Assembly (NCBI RefSeq): GCF_015557635.1
Contig: NZ_JADNOP010000003.1
Location: 203,119-267,118, forward strand
Source of the DNA: Fusicatenibacter saccharivorans
GTDB taxonomy: Bacteria; Bacillota; Clostridia; Lachnospirales; Lachnospiraceae
Reading direction: 5' to 3'
Length of the DNA stretch: 64,000 nt
Numbering within the stretch: position 1 is the stretch's first letter; the number at the start of each line of letters is the position of its first letter. Of this stretch, positions 26,510 through 35,075 are shown piece after piece. The position numbers and the translations under genes were made by a program. The notes below the pieces were generated by a model. It was not told the DNA's origin. It did not search any database and saw nothing but the letters and a program-made list of their open reading frames with translations.

Positions 26510-28498
26510 GTGCAAAGAATAGGAGTATTTGTCTGCCACTGCGGTACAAATATTGCGGCTACGGTTGATGTCAAAAAAGTTGTTGACGTCATCAGCAAAG
26601 AGCCGGGTGTTGTTCATGCAGAGGATTATCAGTATATGTGTTCCGAAACGGGTCAGCAGAAAGTGATCGATGCCATTCAGAACGAGCATCTGACCGGCGT
26701 TGTCATCTGTTCCTGCTCTCCGCGTATGCATGAAGGAACGTTCCGCAAAGCAGCAGAAAAAGCGGGCCTGAACCCGTATCAGCTGGAGATTGCAAACATT
26801 CGTGAGCAGTGTTCCTGGATTCATAAAGACATGGAAGAGGCTACCGAGAAGGCCGTAATTCTGGCCCGTGCAGCCGTTGCTAAAGTTATGCTGGATACCC
26901 CGCTTACCCCGGGCGAGAGCCGCGTTGTAAAACGTGCGCTGGTGATCGGAGGCGGTATCGCAGGTATTCAGACTGCACTGGATATCGCAGATGCAGGCTA
27001 TGAAGTAGATATCGTAGAGAAGACCCCGAGTATCGGCGGAAGAATGTCACAGCTTGACAAGACATTCCCGACCCTCGACTGTTCTTCCTGTATCCTGACT
27101 CCTCGTATGGGAGAGGTAAACGCGCATGAGAAGATCAACATCTATACCTACAGTGAGGTAGAGAGCGTTGGCGGATTCGTCGGTGATTTCAAAGTAGACA
27201 TCCGTAAGAAAGCAAGATACGTAGATATGGACAAATGTACCGGATGCGGACTCTGTCAGGAGAAATGTCCTTCCAAGAAGAACCTGAGCGAGTTCAACAG
27301 AGGCCTGTCCAACCGTACTGCAATCTACACACCGTTCGCACAGGCAGTTCCGAACGTACCGGTTATTGATACTGCAAACTGTATCCACTTCAAAACCGGA
27401 AAATGCGGTATCTGCTCCAAAGTCTGTGCAGCAGGTGCAGTAAACTACGACCAGAAAGATGAAGTAATCACCAGAGAGTACGGCGCAATCGTTGTGGCAA
27501 CTGGTTTCGATACCATCAGTCTGGACAAGTTTGACGAATATTATTACAACCAGAGCAAAGACGTAATTACCTCCCTTGAGATGGAACGTCTGATGAATGC
27601 TGCCGGCCCGACAGGCGGTAAAGTAGTACGTCTTTCCAACGGCGAGCATCCGAAGGATATCGTATTTATCCAGTGTGTCGGTTCTCGTGACGTGACCTGC
27701 AGAGGAAAGAGCTACTGCTCCAAGATCTGCTGTATGTACACCGCAAAACAGGCTATGCTGGTGCGTGACCATTATCCGGATGTCAATGTACATGTCTTCT
27801 ACATTGATGTTCGTACCCCGGGTAAAAACTTCGATGAGTTCTATCGCCGTGCGGTAGAAGAGTTTGATGTAGACTACATCAAAGGCCAGGTAGGAAAAGT
27901 ATCCGAGGCTCCGAACGGACGTCTTCTGGTACAGGGTTCCGACCTGCTTGACAACCGTCAGATCAAAATGGAAGCAGACCTTGTTGTCCTTGCAACTGCC
28001 ATCGAGCCGAGCAAAGATGCAAGAAAACTGGCTACCATGCTGACCGCAAGTATGGATACCAACGATTTCTTTACTGAGGCACACGCAAAGCTGCGTCCGG
28101 TAGAGTCCCCGACCGCAGGTGTCTTCCTCTCCGGCGTATGCCAGGGACCGAAAGATATCCCGGAGACCGTTGCACAGGCAGGAGCTGCTGCTGTCAAAGT
28201 AGTCGGACTGCTGGCAAAAGACAAACTGACCACCAACCCGTGTACAGCAGAATCCAATCCGCTGTTCTGTAATGGATGTGCATCCTGTGAAAAAGTCTGC
28301 CCATACGGCGCAATTTCCTACGAAGACCGTCAGGTCAACGACCATGGAATCCGTGAAACCAGACATGTGGCAGTCGTTAACGGCGCACTTTGCCATGGAT
28401 GCGGTGCATGTACCGTTGCATGTCCGTCCGGCGCTATGGACCTGAAAGGATTCTCCAATAGACAAATTCTCGCGGAGGTAGATGCAATATGCCGATAG
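26510..28498 (+). CDS. hdrA: Heterodisulfide reductase subunit A-like flavoprotein
   Basis: HdrA holds the FAD where electron bifurcation occurs. The reading begins at GTG, after AGAAAGGTGAG. Features in order: N-terminal HdrA domain with clustered Cys, FAD motif VIGGGIAG (145-152), DCSSCILTPRM (Cys191, Cys194), ferredoxin motif CTGCGLCQEKCP (243-254), CIHFKTGKCGICSKVC, the family motif CVGSRD with YCSKICCMYTAKQA (403-415), and two C-terminal [4Fe-4S] motifs CNGCASCEKVCP and CHGCGACTVACP. The 662 residues match stand-alone HdrA; no selenocysteine. It overlaps mvhD by 10 bases. Confidence 0.95.
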   Translation: MQRIGVFVCHCGTNIAATVDVKKVVDVISKEPGVVHAEDYQYMCSETGQQKVIDAIQNEHLTGVVICSCSPRMHEGTFRKAAEKAGLNPYQLEIANIREQCSWIHKDMEEATEKAVILARAAVAKVMLDTPLTPGESRVVKRALVIGGGIAGIQTALDIADAGYEVDIVEKTPSIGGRMSQLDKTFPTLDCSSCILTPRMGEVNAHEKINIYTYSEVESVGGFVGDFKVDIRKKARYVDMDKCTGCGLCQEKCPSKKNLSEFNRGLSNRTAIYTPFAQAVPNVPVIDTANCIHFKTGKCGICSKVCAAGAVNYDQKDEVITREYGAIVVATGFDTISLDKFDEYYYNQSKDVITSLEMERLMNAAGPTGGKVVRLSNGEHPKDIVFIQCVGSRDVTCRGKSYCSKICCMYTAKQAMLVRDHYPDVNVHVFYIDVRTPGKNFDEFYRRAVEEFDVDYIKGQVGKVSEAPNGRLLVQGSDLLDNRQIKMEADLVVLATAIEPSKDARKLATMLTASMDTNDFFTEAHAKLRPVESPTAGVFLSGVCQGPKDIPETVAQAGAAAVKVVGLLAKDKLTTNPCTAESNPLFCNGCASCEKVCPYGAISYEDRQVNDHGIRETRHVAVVNGALCHGCGACTVACPSGAMDLKGFSNRQILAEVDAICR

Positions 28499-28941
28499 AT
28501 AACAACGAAAACAAAGAATTTAAGCCAGTCATCGTGGCATTCTGCTGCAACTGGTGCTCCTACGCAGGAGCAGACCTGGCAGGTTCCAGCCGTCTTTCCT
28601 ATCCGGCAGACGTAAAGATCATCCGTGTTCCATGTTCCTGCCGTGTCAATCCGCTCTTCATCTTAAGAGCATTCCAGAAGGGCGCTGACGGAGTCATCCT
28701 CTGCGGATGCCATCCGGGAGACTGCCATTACAGCACAGGAAACTATTATGCAAGAAGACGTATGACCCTGCTGTTCTCCATGCTGGATTACATGGGCGTT
28801 GAGAACGGACGTACCCGTGTGGAATGGGTATCCGCCGCAGAAGGTGTGAAATTCTCCCAGACCATGAACGAGTTCATCGAGCAGGTGAGAAGTCTTGGTA
28901 AAAATGTCAGATTGGAGGATTTACGATGCAAGAAAAATTAG
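28489..28941 (+). CDS. mvhD: MvhD/FlxD-type iron-sulfur subunit
   Basis: The small [2Fe-2S] protein that passes electrons from a hydrogenase or NADH module into HdrA. The 150 residues include the family pattern FCCNWCSYAGADLAG (Cys19, 20, 23), VPCSCRVNP and CGCHPGDCHY. No hydrogenase MvhA/G gene is nearby; instead an NAD(P)H-type reductase gene follows, which makes this the FlxD of a FlxABCD-HdrABC set. It overlaps both neighbours (10 and 16 bases). Confidence 0.93.
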   Translation: MPIDNNENKEFKPVIVAFCCNWCSYAGADLAGSSRLSYPADVKIIRVPCSCRVNPLFILRAFQKGADGVILCGCHPGDCHYSTGNYYARRRMTLLFSMLDYMGVENGRTRVEWVSAAEGVKFSQTMNEFIEQVRSLGKNVRLEDLRCKKN

Positions 28942-29894
28942 TATCACGCGCAAAAGAGCTTCTGTCTGACGGTACCGTAGTCCGCGTTCTTGGCTGGAGA
29001 AAAGGCGATACAGATTTCAGCGCAGAGCCTGCATTTTTTGAAAGTGCCGAGAGTCTTGACGAATTTACCTATGACGGATTCTGTGGTGCCAACTTAAGCA
29101 AATACATGATTAAAGCATCAAAAGAAGAAGGAAAAACACTCGTTTTCTTAAAACCGTGCGATACCTACAGCTTTAATCAGTTAATCAAAGAGCATCGTGT
29201 GGACCGCGAGAAAACCTATATCGTTGGTGTAGGATGTGACGGAAAACTCGATATCGAGAAAATCCGTGAAGCAGGCTGCAAGGGTATTACCGCTGTAACA
29301 GAGGACGGCGATACCATCAAAGTTGCAACGGTTTATGGTGACAAAGAGCTGAAAAGAGAGGATGTCATCCTCGAGAGATGTAAGGCCTGCAAGGGTGGAA
29401 AACATGTAGCATACGACGAGCTCGCAGAAGGCTGTGACGAGGAAAAACCGGCAAAAGAAGGCCGTTTCGAACTGGTTGAAAAGCTTGAGGCAATGGCTCC
29501 GGAAGAACGGTTCGCATTCTGGCAGAATGAGCTTTCCCGCTGTATCCGCTGTAATGCATGCCGCAACGTATGTCCGGCCTGCAGCTGTATCAAATGCGTA
29601 TTTGACAATGATCGTTACGATACTGCACAGAAAGCAAACACTACGACATTTGAGGAGCAGATGTTCCACATCATCCGTGCATTCCACGTTGCCGGACGCT
29701 GCACGGACTGCGGCGAGTGTTCCCGCGTATGTCCGCAGCATATTCCGCTGCACCTTCTGAATCGTAAATTCATCAAAGATATCGATGAGTTCTACGGAGA
29801 GTATCAGGCAGGAGAAGACACTGACAGCCGTGCACCGCTCACCAACTTCACACAGGAAGATGTAGAGCCAAGTATCGTCAAGGAAAGGGGTTAA
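28926..29894 (+). CDS. FlxB/FlxC-like protein with ferredoxin domains
   Basis: A 322-residue iron-sulfur protein. The N-terminal part (1-150) resembles the F420-hydrogenase beta/FrhB-type N-terminal domain (YDGFCGANLSKYMIKASKE; FLKPCDTYSFNQL). A Cys-rich linker CKACKGG follows, then two ferredoxin motifs, CIRCNACRNVCPACSCIKC and CTDCGECSRVCP, near residues 205-270. It should relay electrons between the reductase and FlxD. Whether it is FlxB or FlxC cannot be fixed from sequence alone. It overlaps mvhD by 16 bases and ends 3 bases before the next gene. Confidence 0.85.
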   Translation: MQEKLVSRAKELLSDGTVVRVLGWRKGDTDFSAEPAFFESAESLDEFTYDGFCGANLSKYMIKASKEEGKTLVFLKPCDTYSFNQLIKEHRVDREKTYIVGVGCDGKLDIEKIREAGCKGITAVTEDGDTIKVATVYGDKELKREDVILERCKACKGGKHVAYDELAEGCDEEKPAKEGRFELVEKLEAMAPEERFAFWQNELSRCIRCNACRNVCPACSCIKCVFDNDRYDTAQKANTTTFEEQMFHIIRAFHVAGRCTDCGECSRVCPQHIPLHLLNRKFIKDIDEFYGEYQAGEDTDSRAPLTNFTQEDVEPSIVKERG

Positions 29895-29897
29895 GGG

Positions 29898-30923
29898 ATG
29901 TATCAGATTAGCAGAGAAAAAATGCCGGAGCTCCTTGCCGCTGTTGCAAAGGAGATGGATCTTTTCCTTCCGGTACAAAACAATGGAATTACCAATTTCG
30001 GTTTCTGGACCGAGGACGCGAAAGTGGATCTCGATACCTTAAAAACCGTAAAATCCCCAAAAGACGCCTTTTTCCCGCAGAGTGAAGTTCTTTACTCCTG
30101 CTATCAGAAGGCAAACAAGACCAGCATCGAGCCGGCAGCATTAAAAGATGCGCCGTTCGCTATTTTCGGCGTTCGTCCATGCGATGTCCGCGCTTTCGAT
30201 GTTCTGGACCGCGTATTCTTAAGCGAGCCGGCTGACGTTTACTATGCAGCAAGAAGAGAGCACGGCATTGTGGTTTCTCTTGCATGTCATGAGCCGGAAG
30301 ACAGCTGCTTCTGCAAGACCTTCGGTATCGATGCGGCAGAACCGCAGGCTGATGTTGCGATGTGGCAGGTAGCTGACGGTTATGCATGGGAAGCAAAAAC
30401 CGAAAAGGGTGAGAAGCTGACAGAGCTTGTGAAAGAATACCTTACCGAGCAGGATCTTGCAAAAGAGGTTGAGGCTGAAAAAGAAGCCATCCGTACCCTG
30501 ATCGACAAGATGCCAAACAGCAATCTCTCCCTCGAGGGATGGGGCGTAGGCAAGACAAAAGAGCGTTTCGATGATCCGAAATGGAAAGAGCTTTCCGATG
30601 CCTGCTTAGGCTGCGGAACCTGTACGTTCTCCTGTCCGACCTGCCAGTGCTATGATATCAAGGATTTCAATACAGGAAACGGTGTACAGCGTTACCGTTG
30701 CTGGGATTCCTGTATGTACTCTGACTTTACGATGATGGCAGCAGGAAACAACCGTACCACACAGATGCAGCGTTTCCGTCAGCGTTTCATGCACAAGCTG
30801 GTTTACTTCCCGGACAACAACGATGGAATGTATTCCTGCGTCGGATGCGGACGCTGCGTAGAGAAATGCCCGCAGTCGCTGAATATCGTAAAAGTCATCA
30901 AACGCATGGGAGGTACCAAGTAA
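29898..30923 (+). CDS. FlxB/FlxC-like protein related to anaerobic sulfite reductase subunit A
   Basis: A 341-residue iron-sulfur protein. The N-terminal 215 residues resemble AsrA and sulfhydrogenase beta subunits, including the characteristic FGVRPCDVRAFDVLDRVF segment. The C-terminal part holds two [4Fe-4S] motifs, CLGCGTCTFSCPTCQC and CVGCGRCVEKCP. In Asr and Flx systems this protein docks to the FAD/NAD(P)H subunit, which is encoded immediately downstream with no intergenic base. No siroheme sulfite reductase subunit (AsrC) is present, so sulfite reduction is unlikely. Confidence 0.88.
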   Translation: MYQISREKMPELLAAVAKEMDLFLPVQNNGITNFGFWTEDAKVDLDTLKTVKSPKDAFFPQSEVLYSCYQKANKTSIEPAALKDAPFAIFGVRPCDVRAFDVLDRVFLSEPADVYYAARREHGIVVSLACHEPEDSCFCKTFGIDAAEPQADVAMWQVADGYAWEAKTEKGEKLTELVKEYLTEQDLAKEVEAEKEAIRTLIDKMPNSNLSLEGWGVGKTKERFDDPKWKELSDACLGCGTCTFSCPTCQCYDIKDFNTGNGVQRYRCWDSCMYSDFTMMAAGNNRTTQMQRFRQRFMHKLVYFPDNNDGMYSCVGCGRCVEKCPQSLNIVKVIKRMGGTK

Positions 30924-31778
30924 ATGTGCAATTGTAGTTGTGGAAGCGAAGAAAAGAAAAACGCTTTGCTGCCGCAGGTCGGTATCATCACAGATATCCG
31001 CCGCGAAACACCGGACGTAAAGACATTCCGTATCGTTCGTCCGGACGGCACCAAGCTGTTTGAACATATGCCGGGCCAGTGCGCAATGCTCTGCGTGCCG
31101 GGCGTTGGAGAGGCGCTGTTTTCCATTACATCCTCCCCGACAAACAAAGAGTACCAGGAGTTCTCCATCAAGGAGTGCGGTACTTTAACAAACTATCTTC
31201 ATAATATGTCCGTAGGAGATGAAATCCTGGTTCGTGGACCGTACGGAAATCATTTCCCGGTAGAAACTGTATTAAAAGGACAGGACCTGCTGTTCATCGC
31301 CGGTGGTATCGGACTTGCTCCGCTGCGTTCCGTGATCAATTACGTACTGGACAATCGTGACAACTACGGTACCGTAGATATCGTTTACGGTTCCCGTTCC
31401 AAAGACGATCTGGTACAGTTAAAAGAGATCCAGGAAGTATGGGCGAAAGCAAAAGATGTCAACGTGCATCTGACGATTGACCGTGAGCAGGAAGGCTGGG
31501 ACGGTCATGTAGGATTCGTTCCGAATTATGTGAAAGAACTGAACATGTCCGTTGACAAAACAGCTCTGATCTGCGGACCGCCGATCATGATCAAATTTGT
31601 TCTTCAGGGACTTCAGGAACTGGGCTATGAGAAAACACAGGTTTACACTACTTTGGAGCTTCGTATGAAATGCGGTATCGGAAAATGCGGCCGCTGCAAC
31701 ATCGGAGATAAATACGTCTGCAAGGACGGCCCTGTTTTCCGCTGCGACGAGATTGACGAATTACCGAACGAATATTAA
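30924..31778 (+). CDS. FlxA-like NAD(P)H:FAD oxidoreductase subunit
   Basis: A 284-residue protein of the ferredoxin-NADP reductase/PyrK/AsrB type. It has a flavin-binding barrel (ALFSITSSP), an NAD(P) domain with IAGGIGLAPLRSV near 126-138, and a C-terminal [2Fe-2S] site KCGIGKCGRCNIGDKYVC. It should accept hydride from NADH and feed the iron-sulfur proteins upstream. The N-terminus MCNCSCG has three cysteines in seven residues before the fold begins, an unusual addition. Starts directly after the preceding stop; the next gene starts 16 bases downstream. Confidence 0.92.
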   Translation: MCNCSCGSEEKKNALLPQVGIITDIRRETPDVKTFRIVRPDGTKLFEHMPGQCAMLCVPGVGEALFSITSSPTNKEYQEFSIKECGTLTNYLHNMSVGDEILVRGPYGNHFPVETVLKGQDLLFIAGGIGLAPLRSVINYVLDNRDNYGTVDIVYGSRSKDDLVQLKEIQEVWAKAKDVNVHLTIDREQEGWDGHVGFVPNYVKELNMSVDKTALICGPPIMIKFVLQGLQELGYEKTQVYTTLELRMKCGIGKCGRCNIGDKYVCKDGPVFRCDEIDELPNEY

Positions 31779-31794
31779 ACGGAGGTTGAAGAAA

Positions 31795-32469
31795 ATGCAG
31801 GAAATGGTAAATATTTACGTTTACGGCAAGAAGTATTCCGTACCTGGCGATCTGACCATTATGACCGCTATGGAGTATGCCGGATATCAGTTAAAACGCG
31901 GATGCGGATGCCGTCACGGATTCTGCGGTGCATGTGCGACCATCTACAGAATCAAAGGAAAGAATGAGCTGAAAACCTGTCTGGCATGTCAGACACAGGT
32001 AGAAGACGGTATGTATATCGCAAGCCTTCCGTTCTATCCAATCGACAAGAGAACCTACGATATCGAAGAGATCAGCGCAGAGCAGAGAGTCATGATGGAT
32101 CTGTATCCGGAAATCTACAGCTGCGTTGGATGTAATGCATGTACCAAAGGATGTCCTCAGGATTTGAACGTTATGCAGTATATCGCATACGCACAGAGAG
32201 GCGACTTCAAAAAATGTGCAGAAGAGTCCTTCGACTGCATCGGCTGCGGAATCTGCGCATCCCGCTGTCCGGCCGGAATCTCCCATCCGATGGTAGGAGA
32301 GCTGGCAAGACGTCTGAACGGAAAGTACATTGTTCCGAAAGCAGAGCATTTGAAAAACCGTGTAGAAGAGATTCACGAAGGTAAATTCGATGATCTGATT
32401 GAACAGGTGATGGGTAAACCAATCGATGAAATCCAGGAACTCTACAATAACCGTGAGATCGAGAAATAA
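31795..32469 (+). CDS. Fumarate reductase/succinate dehydrogenase iron-sulfur-like subunit
   Basis: A 224-residue electron-transfer protein. The start at MQEMVNIYVYG follows GGAGG; the longer reading overlaps the upstream gene. The N-terminal [2Fe-2S] ferredoxin domain has Cys37, 39, 44, 47 and 62/65 (CGCRHGFCGAC...CLAC). Two complete CxxCxxCxxxC motifs follow (110-120 and 148-158), i.e. two [4Fe-4S] clusters instead of the usual [3Fe-4S]/[4Fe-4S] pair next to quinone. It lacks the HdrD-like CCG domains of methanogen TfrB. It should connect the Hdr/Flx module to the flavoprotein encoded next. Confidence 0.85.
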   Translation: MQEMVNIYVYGKKYSVPGDLTIMTAMEYAGYQLKRGCGCRHGFCGACATIYRIKGKNELKTCLACQTQVEDGMYIASLPFYPIDKRTYDIEEISAEQRVMMDLYPEIYSCVGCNACTKGCPQDLNVMQYIAYAQRGDFKKCAEESFDCIGCGICASRCPAGISHPMVGELARRLNGKYIVPKAEHLKNRVEEIHEGKFDDLIEQVMGKPIDEIQELYNNREIEK

Positions 32470-32483
32470 GGAGGGAAATTCGA

Positions 32484-34094
32484 ATGTACACACTGGCTAA
32501 TATGCAGGAATCCATCAAAAAGGTGGAAGCTACCAGAGCCCAGAGAATGGCAAATGAGCCAAGAAGAATGACAGCGGATGAGAAAGATGCCCTTCTTGCA
32601 GCATATCATCCGGACTATAAAGAGGAAGGCTTCATCACCCTGAAAGTCGGCCCGAACAAAGGTGAGAAAGTTCCGACAGAGCTCGGCTATCTGCTGGAGT
32701 CCAACAGCCGTATTTTAGGTGTTGATATTGACCTTGACAAAGTAGATTACGACGTAGACGTACTCGTTATCGGTGCCGGCGGAGCAGGTTCTTCTGCCGC
32801 GATCGAAGCACACGAGGCAGGCGCAAACGTTATGATTACCACCAAGCTTCGTATCGGTGATGCAAACACCATGATGGCAGAGGGTGGTATCCAGGCAGCA
32901 GACAAAGAGAATGACTCCCCGGCACAGCATTATCTCGATGCATTCGGCGGCGGACACTTTGCTGCAAGACCGGAACTGCTCCGCAAGCTCGTAATGGAAG
33001 CTCCGGATGCAATCTCCTGGCTGGAAAACCTCGGCGTTATGTTCGATAAAGATGAGAACGGCCGTATGGTAACAACACACGGCGGCGGAACATCCAGAAA
33101 ACGTATGCATGCGTGCCGTGACTACTCCGGCGCAGAGATTATGAGAACTCTGCGTGATGAAGTCATCAACCGTGGTATTCCGGTCGTTGAGTTCTCATCC
33201 GCAGTAGAGCTGATCAAAGACGATAAGGGACAGGTTGCCGGTGCTGTTCTCCAGAACATGGAGACCGGAGAGTATCAGGTAGCAAAAGCAAAAACAGTTA
33301 TCATTGCAACCGGTGGTGCAGGACGCCTTCACTACAACAACTTCCCAACCTCCAACCACTACGGTGCAACCGCTGACGGTCTGATCCTCGGATACCGTGC
33401 AGGTGCTCCGCTTCTGTATCAGGATACCATTCAGTACCATCCGACCGGAGCTGCTTACCCGGCTCAGATCTTCGGTGCTCTGGTAACCGAGAAAGTACGT
33501 TCTCTTGGCGCAATGCTCGTAAACGTAGACGGCGAAGCTTTCATGCATCCACTGGAAACCCGTGACGTATCCGCAGCAAGCATTATTCGTGAATGCTCCG
33601 ACGACCGCAACGAGGGCGTTGAGACTCCGCAGGGCAAGGCTGTATGGCTGGATACCCCGATGATCGATCTGCTTCACGGAGAAGGAACCATCGAGAAGAG
33701 AATTCCGGCTATGTTCCGTATGTTCATGCAGTATGGTATCGATATGAGAAAAGAGCCGATTCTGGTTTATCCGACCCTGCATTATCAGAACGGCGGTCTG
33801 GAAATCAATGGCGAAGGCTTCACCAATACGGTAAACAACCTGCTTGTAGCAGGCGAGGCTGTCGGAGGAATCCACGGAAGAAACCGTCTGATGGGTAACT
33901 CTCTGCTTGACGTTATTGTATTTGGCCGCGATGCAGGAAAAGCTGCCGCAGCAAAAGCAAAAGACGTAACGCTTGGCAAGATGAATCTGGATCACGTTGA
34001 GAAATACGCTGAGATCTTAAAAGAGGCAGGTATTGATACCGGTATGGTATCTCCGCAGCTTCTGCCGAATTATGCAGGTAAAAGACACCTGTAA
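32484..34094 (+). CDS. Soluble fumarate reductase-type flavoprotein (FrdA/SdhA family)
   Basis: A 536-residue flavoprotein. The FAD motif VIGAGGAG sits at 95-102, after an N-terminal extension of about 90 residues absent from standard FrdA. The covalent-FAD His is Asn128 (DANTMMAEGG), so FAD is probably non-covalent as in TfrA or NadB. Active-site residues look intact: HPTG (His319), TEKVRSLG (Glu336, Arg339), LHYQNGG (His433) and GRNRLMGNSLLD (Arg466, Arg468). The usual C-terminal helical domain is almost missing, only about 60 residues after NSLLD. No membrane anchor gene accompanies it. Predicted to reduce fumarate to succinate in the cytoplasm. Confidence 0.88.
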   Translation: MYTLANMQESIKKVEATRAQRMANEPRRMTADEKDALLAAYHPDYKEEGFITLKVGPNKGEKVPTELGYLLESNSRILGVDIDLDKVDYDVDVLVIGAGGAGSSAAIEAHEAGANVMITTKLRIGDANTMMAEGGIQAADKENDSPAQHYLDAFGGGHFAARPELLRKLVMEAPDAISWLENLGVMFDKDENGRMVTTHGGGTSRKRMHACRDYSGAEIMRTLRDEVINRGIPVVEFSSAVELIKDDKGQVAGAVLQNMETGEYQVAKAKTVIIATGGAGRLHYNNFPTSNHYGATADGLILGYRAGAPLLYQDTIQYHPTGAAYPAQIFGALVTEKVRSLGAMLVNVDGEAFMHPLETRDVSAASIIRECSDDRNEGVETPQGKAVWLDTPMIDLLHGEGTIEKRIPAMFRMFMQYGIDMRKEPILVYPTLHYQNGGLEINGEGFTNTVNNLLVAGEAVGGIHGRNRLMGNSLLDVIVFGRDAGKAAAAKAKDVTLGKMNLDHVEKYAEILKEAGIDTGMVSPQLLPNYAGKRHL

Positions 34095-34109
34095 AATGCA
34101 GTAACCGCG

Positions 34110-34163
34110 AAAAAGCGTGTCGGAAGGGGGCGGCGTTTAAAAGCCGCTTCCGGGACACGCTTT
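34110..34163 (+). terminator. Strong hairpin between frdA-like and fumarase genes
   Basis: AAAGCGTGTC pairs with GACACGCTTT, enclosing GGCGGC...GCCGC(T)TCC. The T-run is short (CTTTCC), so it may be a partial terminator or an mRNA-stabilising hairpin. Fumarase has no clear promoter of its own, which favours read-through. Confidence 0.6.
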
Positions 34164-34230
34164 CCGTGCTGAAATCCAAAAGGTTTTTCGGTACGATAAA
34201 TCATAGAAGTAAAGAAAGGTGGAGAACCCC

Positions 34231-35073
34231 ATGCGTGAAATTCAGGCTAGTACCATTACGGATGTGGTAGAGAAACTTTGTATCGAAGCAAACTACCATC
34301 TTCCGGAAGACGTAAAATGTGCCATCACAGGCTGCCGTGCCTGCGAGGATGGCGAGATTGCAAAAGGTGTTCTGGACAAAATCGTAGAAAACTATGAGAT
34401 CGCAGACGCACAGAACGTGCCGATCTGCCAGGATACCGGAATGGCATGTGTTTTCCTGGAAATCGGACAGGATGTGCACATCGCAGGAGGAGATCTTGCA
34501 GAGGCAGTCAACGAAGGTGTCAGAAGAGGATATGACAAAGGATACTTAAGAAAATCCGTTGTCAAAGATCCGGTCAGAAGAGGAAACACCGGCGACAATA
34601 CACCGGCTATGCTCTACACCGAGATCGTTCCTGGCGAGCAGATCAAAGTTACCGTAGGCCCGAAAGGCTTCGGAAGCGAAAATATGAGTATGATCCGTAT
34701 GTTCAAACCGTCCGCAGGTCTTCAGGGAATCAAGGATTTCATCCTGGAAGTTGTTGAGACAGCAGGTCCGAACCCATGCCCGCCTATGGTAGTCGGCGTT
34801 GGTATCGGCGGAACCTTCGATAAATGTGCACTGCTTGCGAAAAAAGCACTGATGCGCCCGATCGATTCCGAGAACCCGGATCCGTTCTACGCAGATCTGG
34901 AAAAAGAAATGCTGGAGAAAGTCAACAAACTCGGCATCGGACCGCAGGGCTTTGGCGGAAAGACCACAGCCATCGGCCTCAACATTGAGACAATGCCGAC
35001 TCATATCGCGGGAATGCCGTGTGCAGTCAACATCAACTGCCATGTTACCCGTCATAAAACGGAGGTGATCTGA
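34231..35073 (+). CDS. Fumarate hydratase (class I) alpha subunit
   Basis: Iron-sulfur-dependent hydratase interconverting malate and fumarate; the related L-tartrate dehydratase TtdA is the alternative. The ATG at [15 protein letters not shown] (280 residues) is preferred over the GTG four codons upstream because AAAGGTGGAG is correctly spaced. Cluster-binding residues are visible: CQDTG (Cys66), GxNPCPPM and the [15 protein letters not shown] motif. It pairs with the beta subunit 2 bases downstream. In this operon it links malate dehydrogenase to fumarate reductase. Confidence 0.95.
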   Translation: MREIQASTITDVVEKLCIEANYHLPEDVKCAITGCRACEDGEIAKGVLDKIVENYEIADAQNVPICQDTGMACVFLEIGQDVHIAGGDLAEAVNEGVRRGYDKGYLRKSVVKDPVRRGNTGDNTPAMLYTEIVPGEQIKVTVGPKGFGSENMSMIRMFKPSAGLQGIKDFILEVVETAGPNPCPPMVVGVGIGGTFDKCALLAKKALMRPIDSENPDPFYADLEKEMLEKVNKLGIGPQGFGGKTTAIGLNIETMPTHIAGMPCAVNINCHVTRHKTEVI

Positions 35074-35075
35074 TC

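Noticed and set aside
25299-28941. Methanogen-type CoM-CoB heterodisulfide reductase with hydrogenase
   Set aside because: No MvhA/MvhG hydrogenase genes and no methanogenesis genes are present; the organism is bacterial by all other features.
29898-31778. Anaerobic sulfite reductase (AsrAB)
   Set aside because: The two proteins resemble AsrA and AsrB, but AsrC is absent and the genes sit inside an hdr/mvhD/frd operon, so a Flx role fits better.
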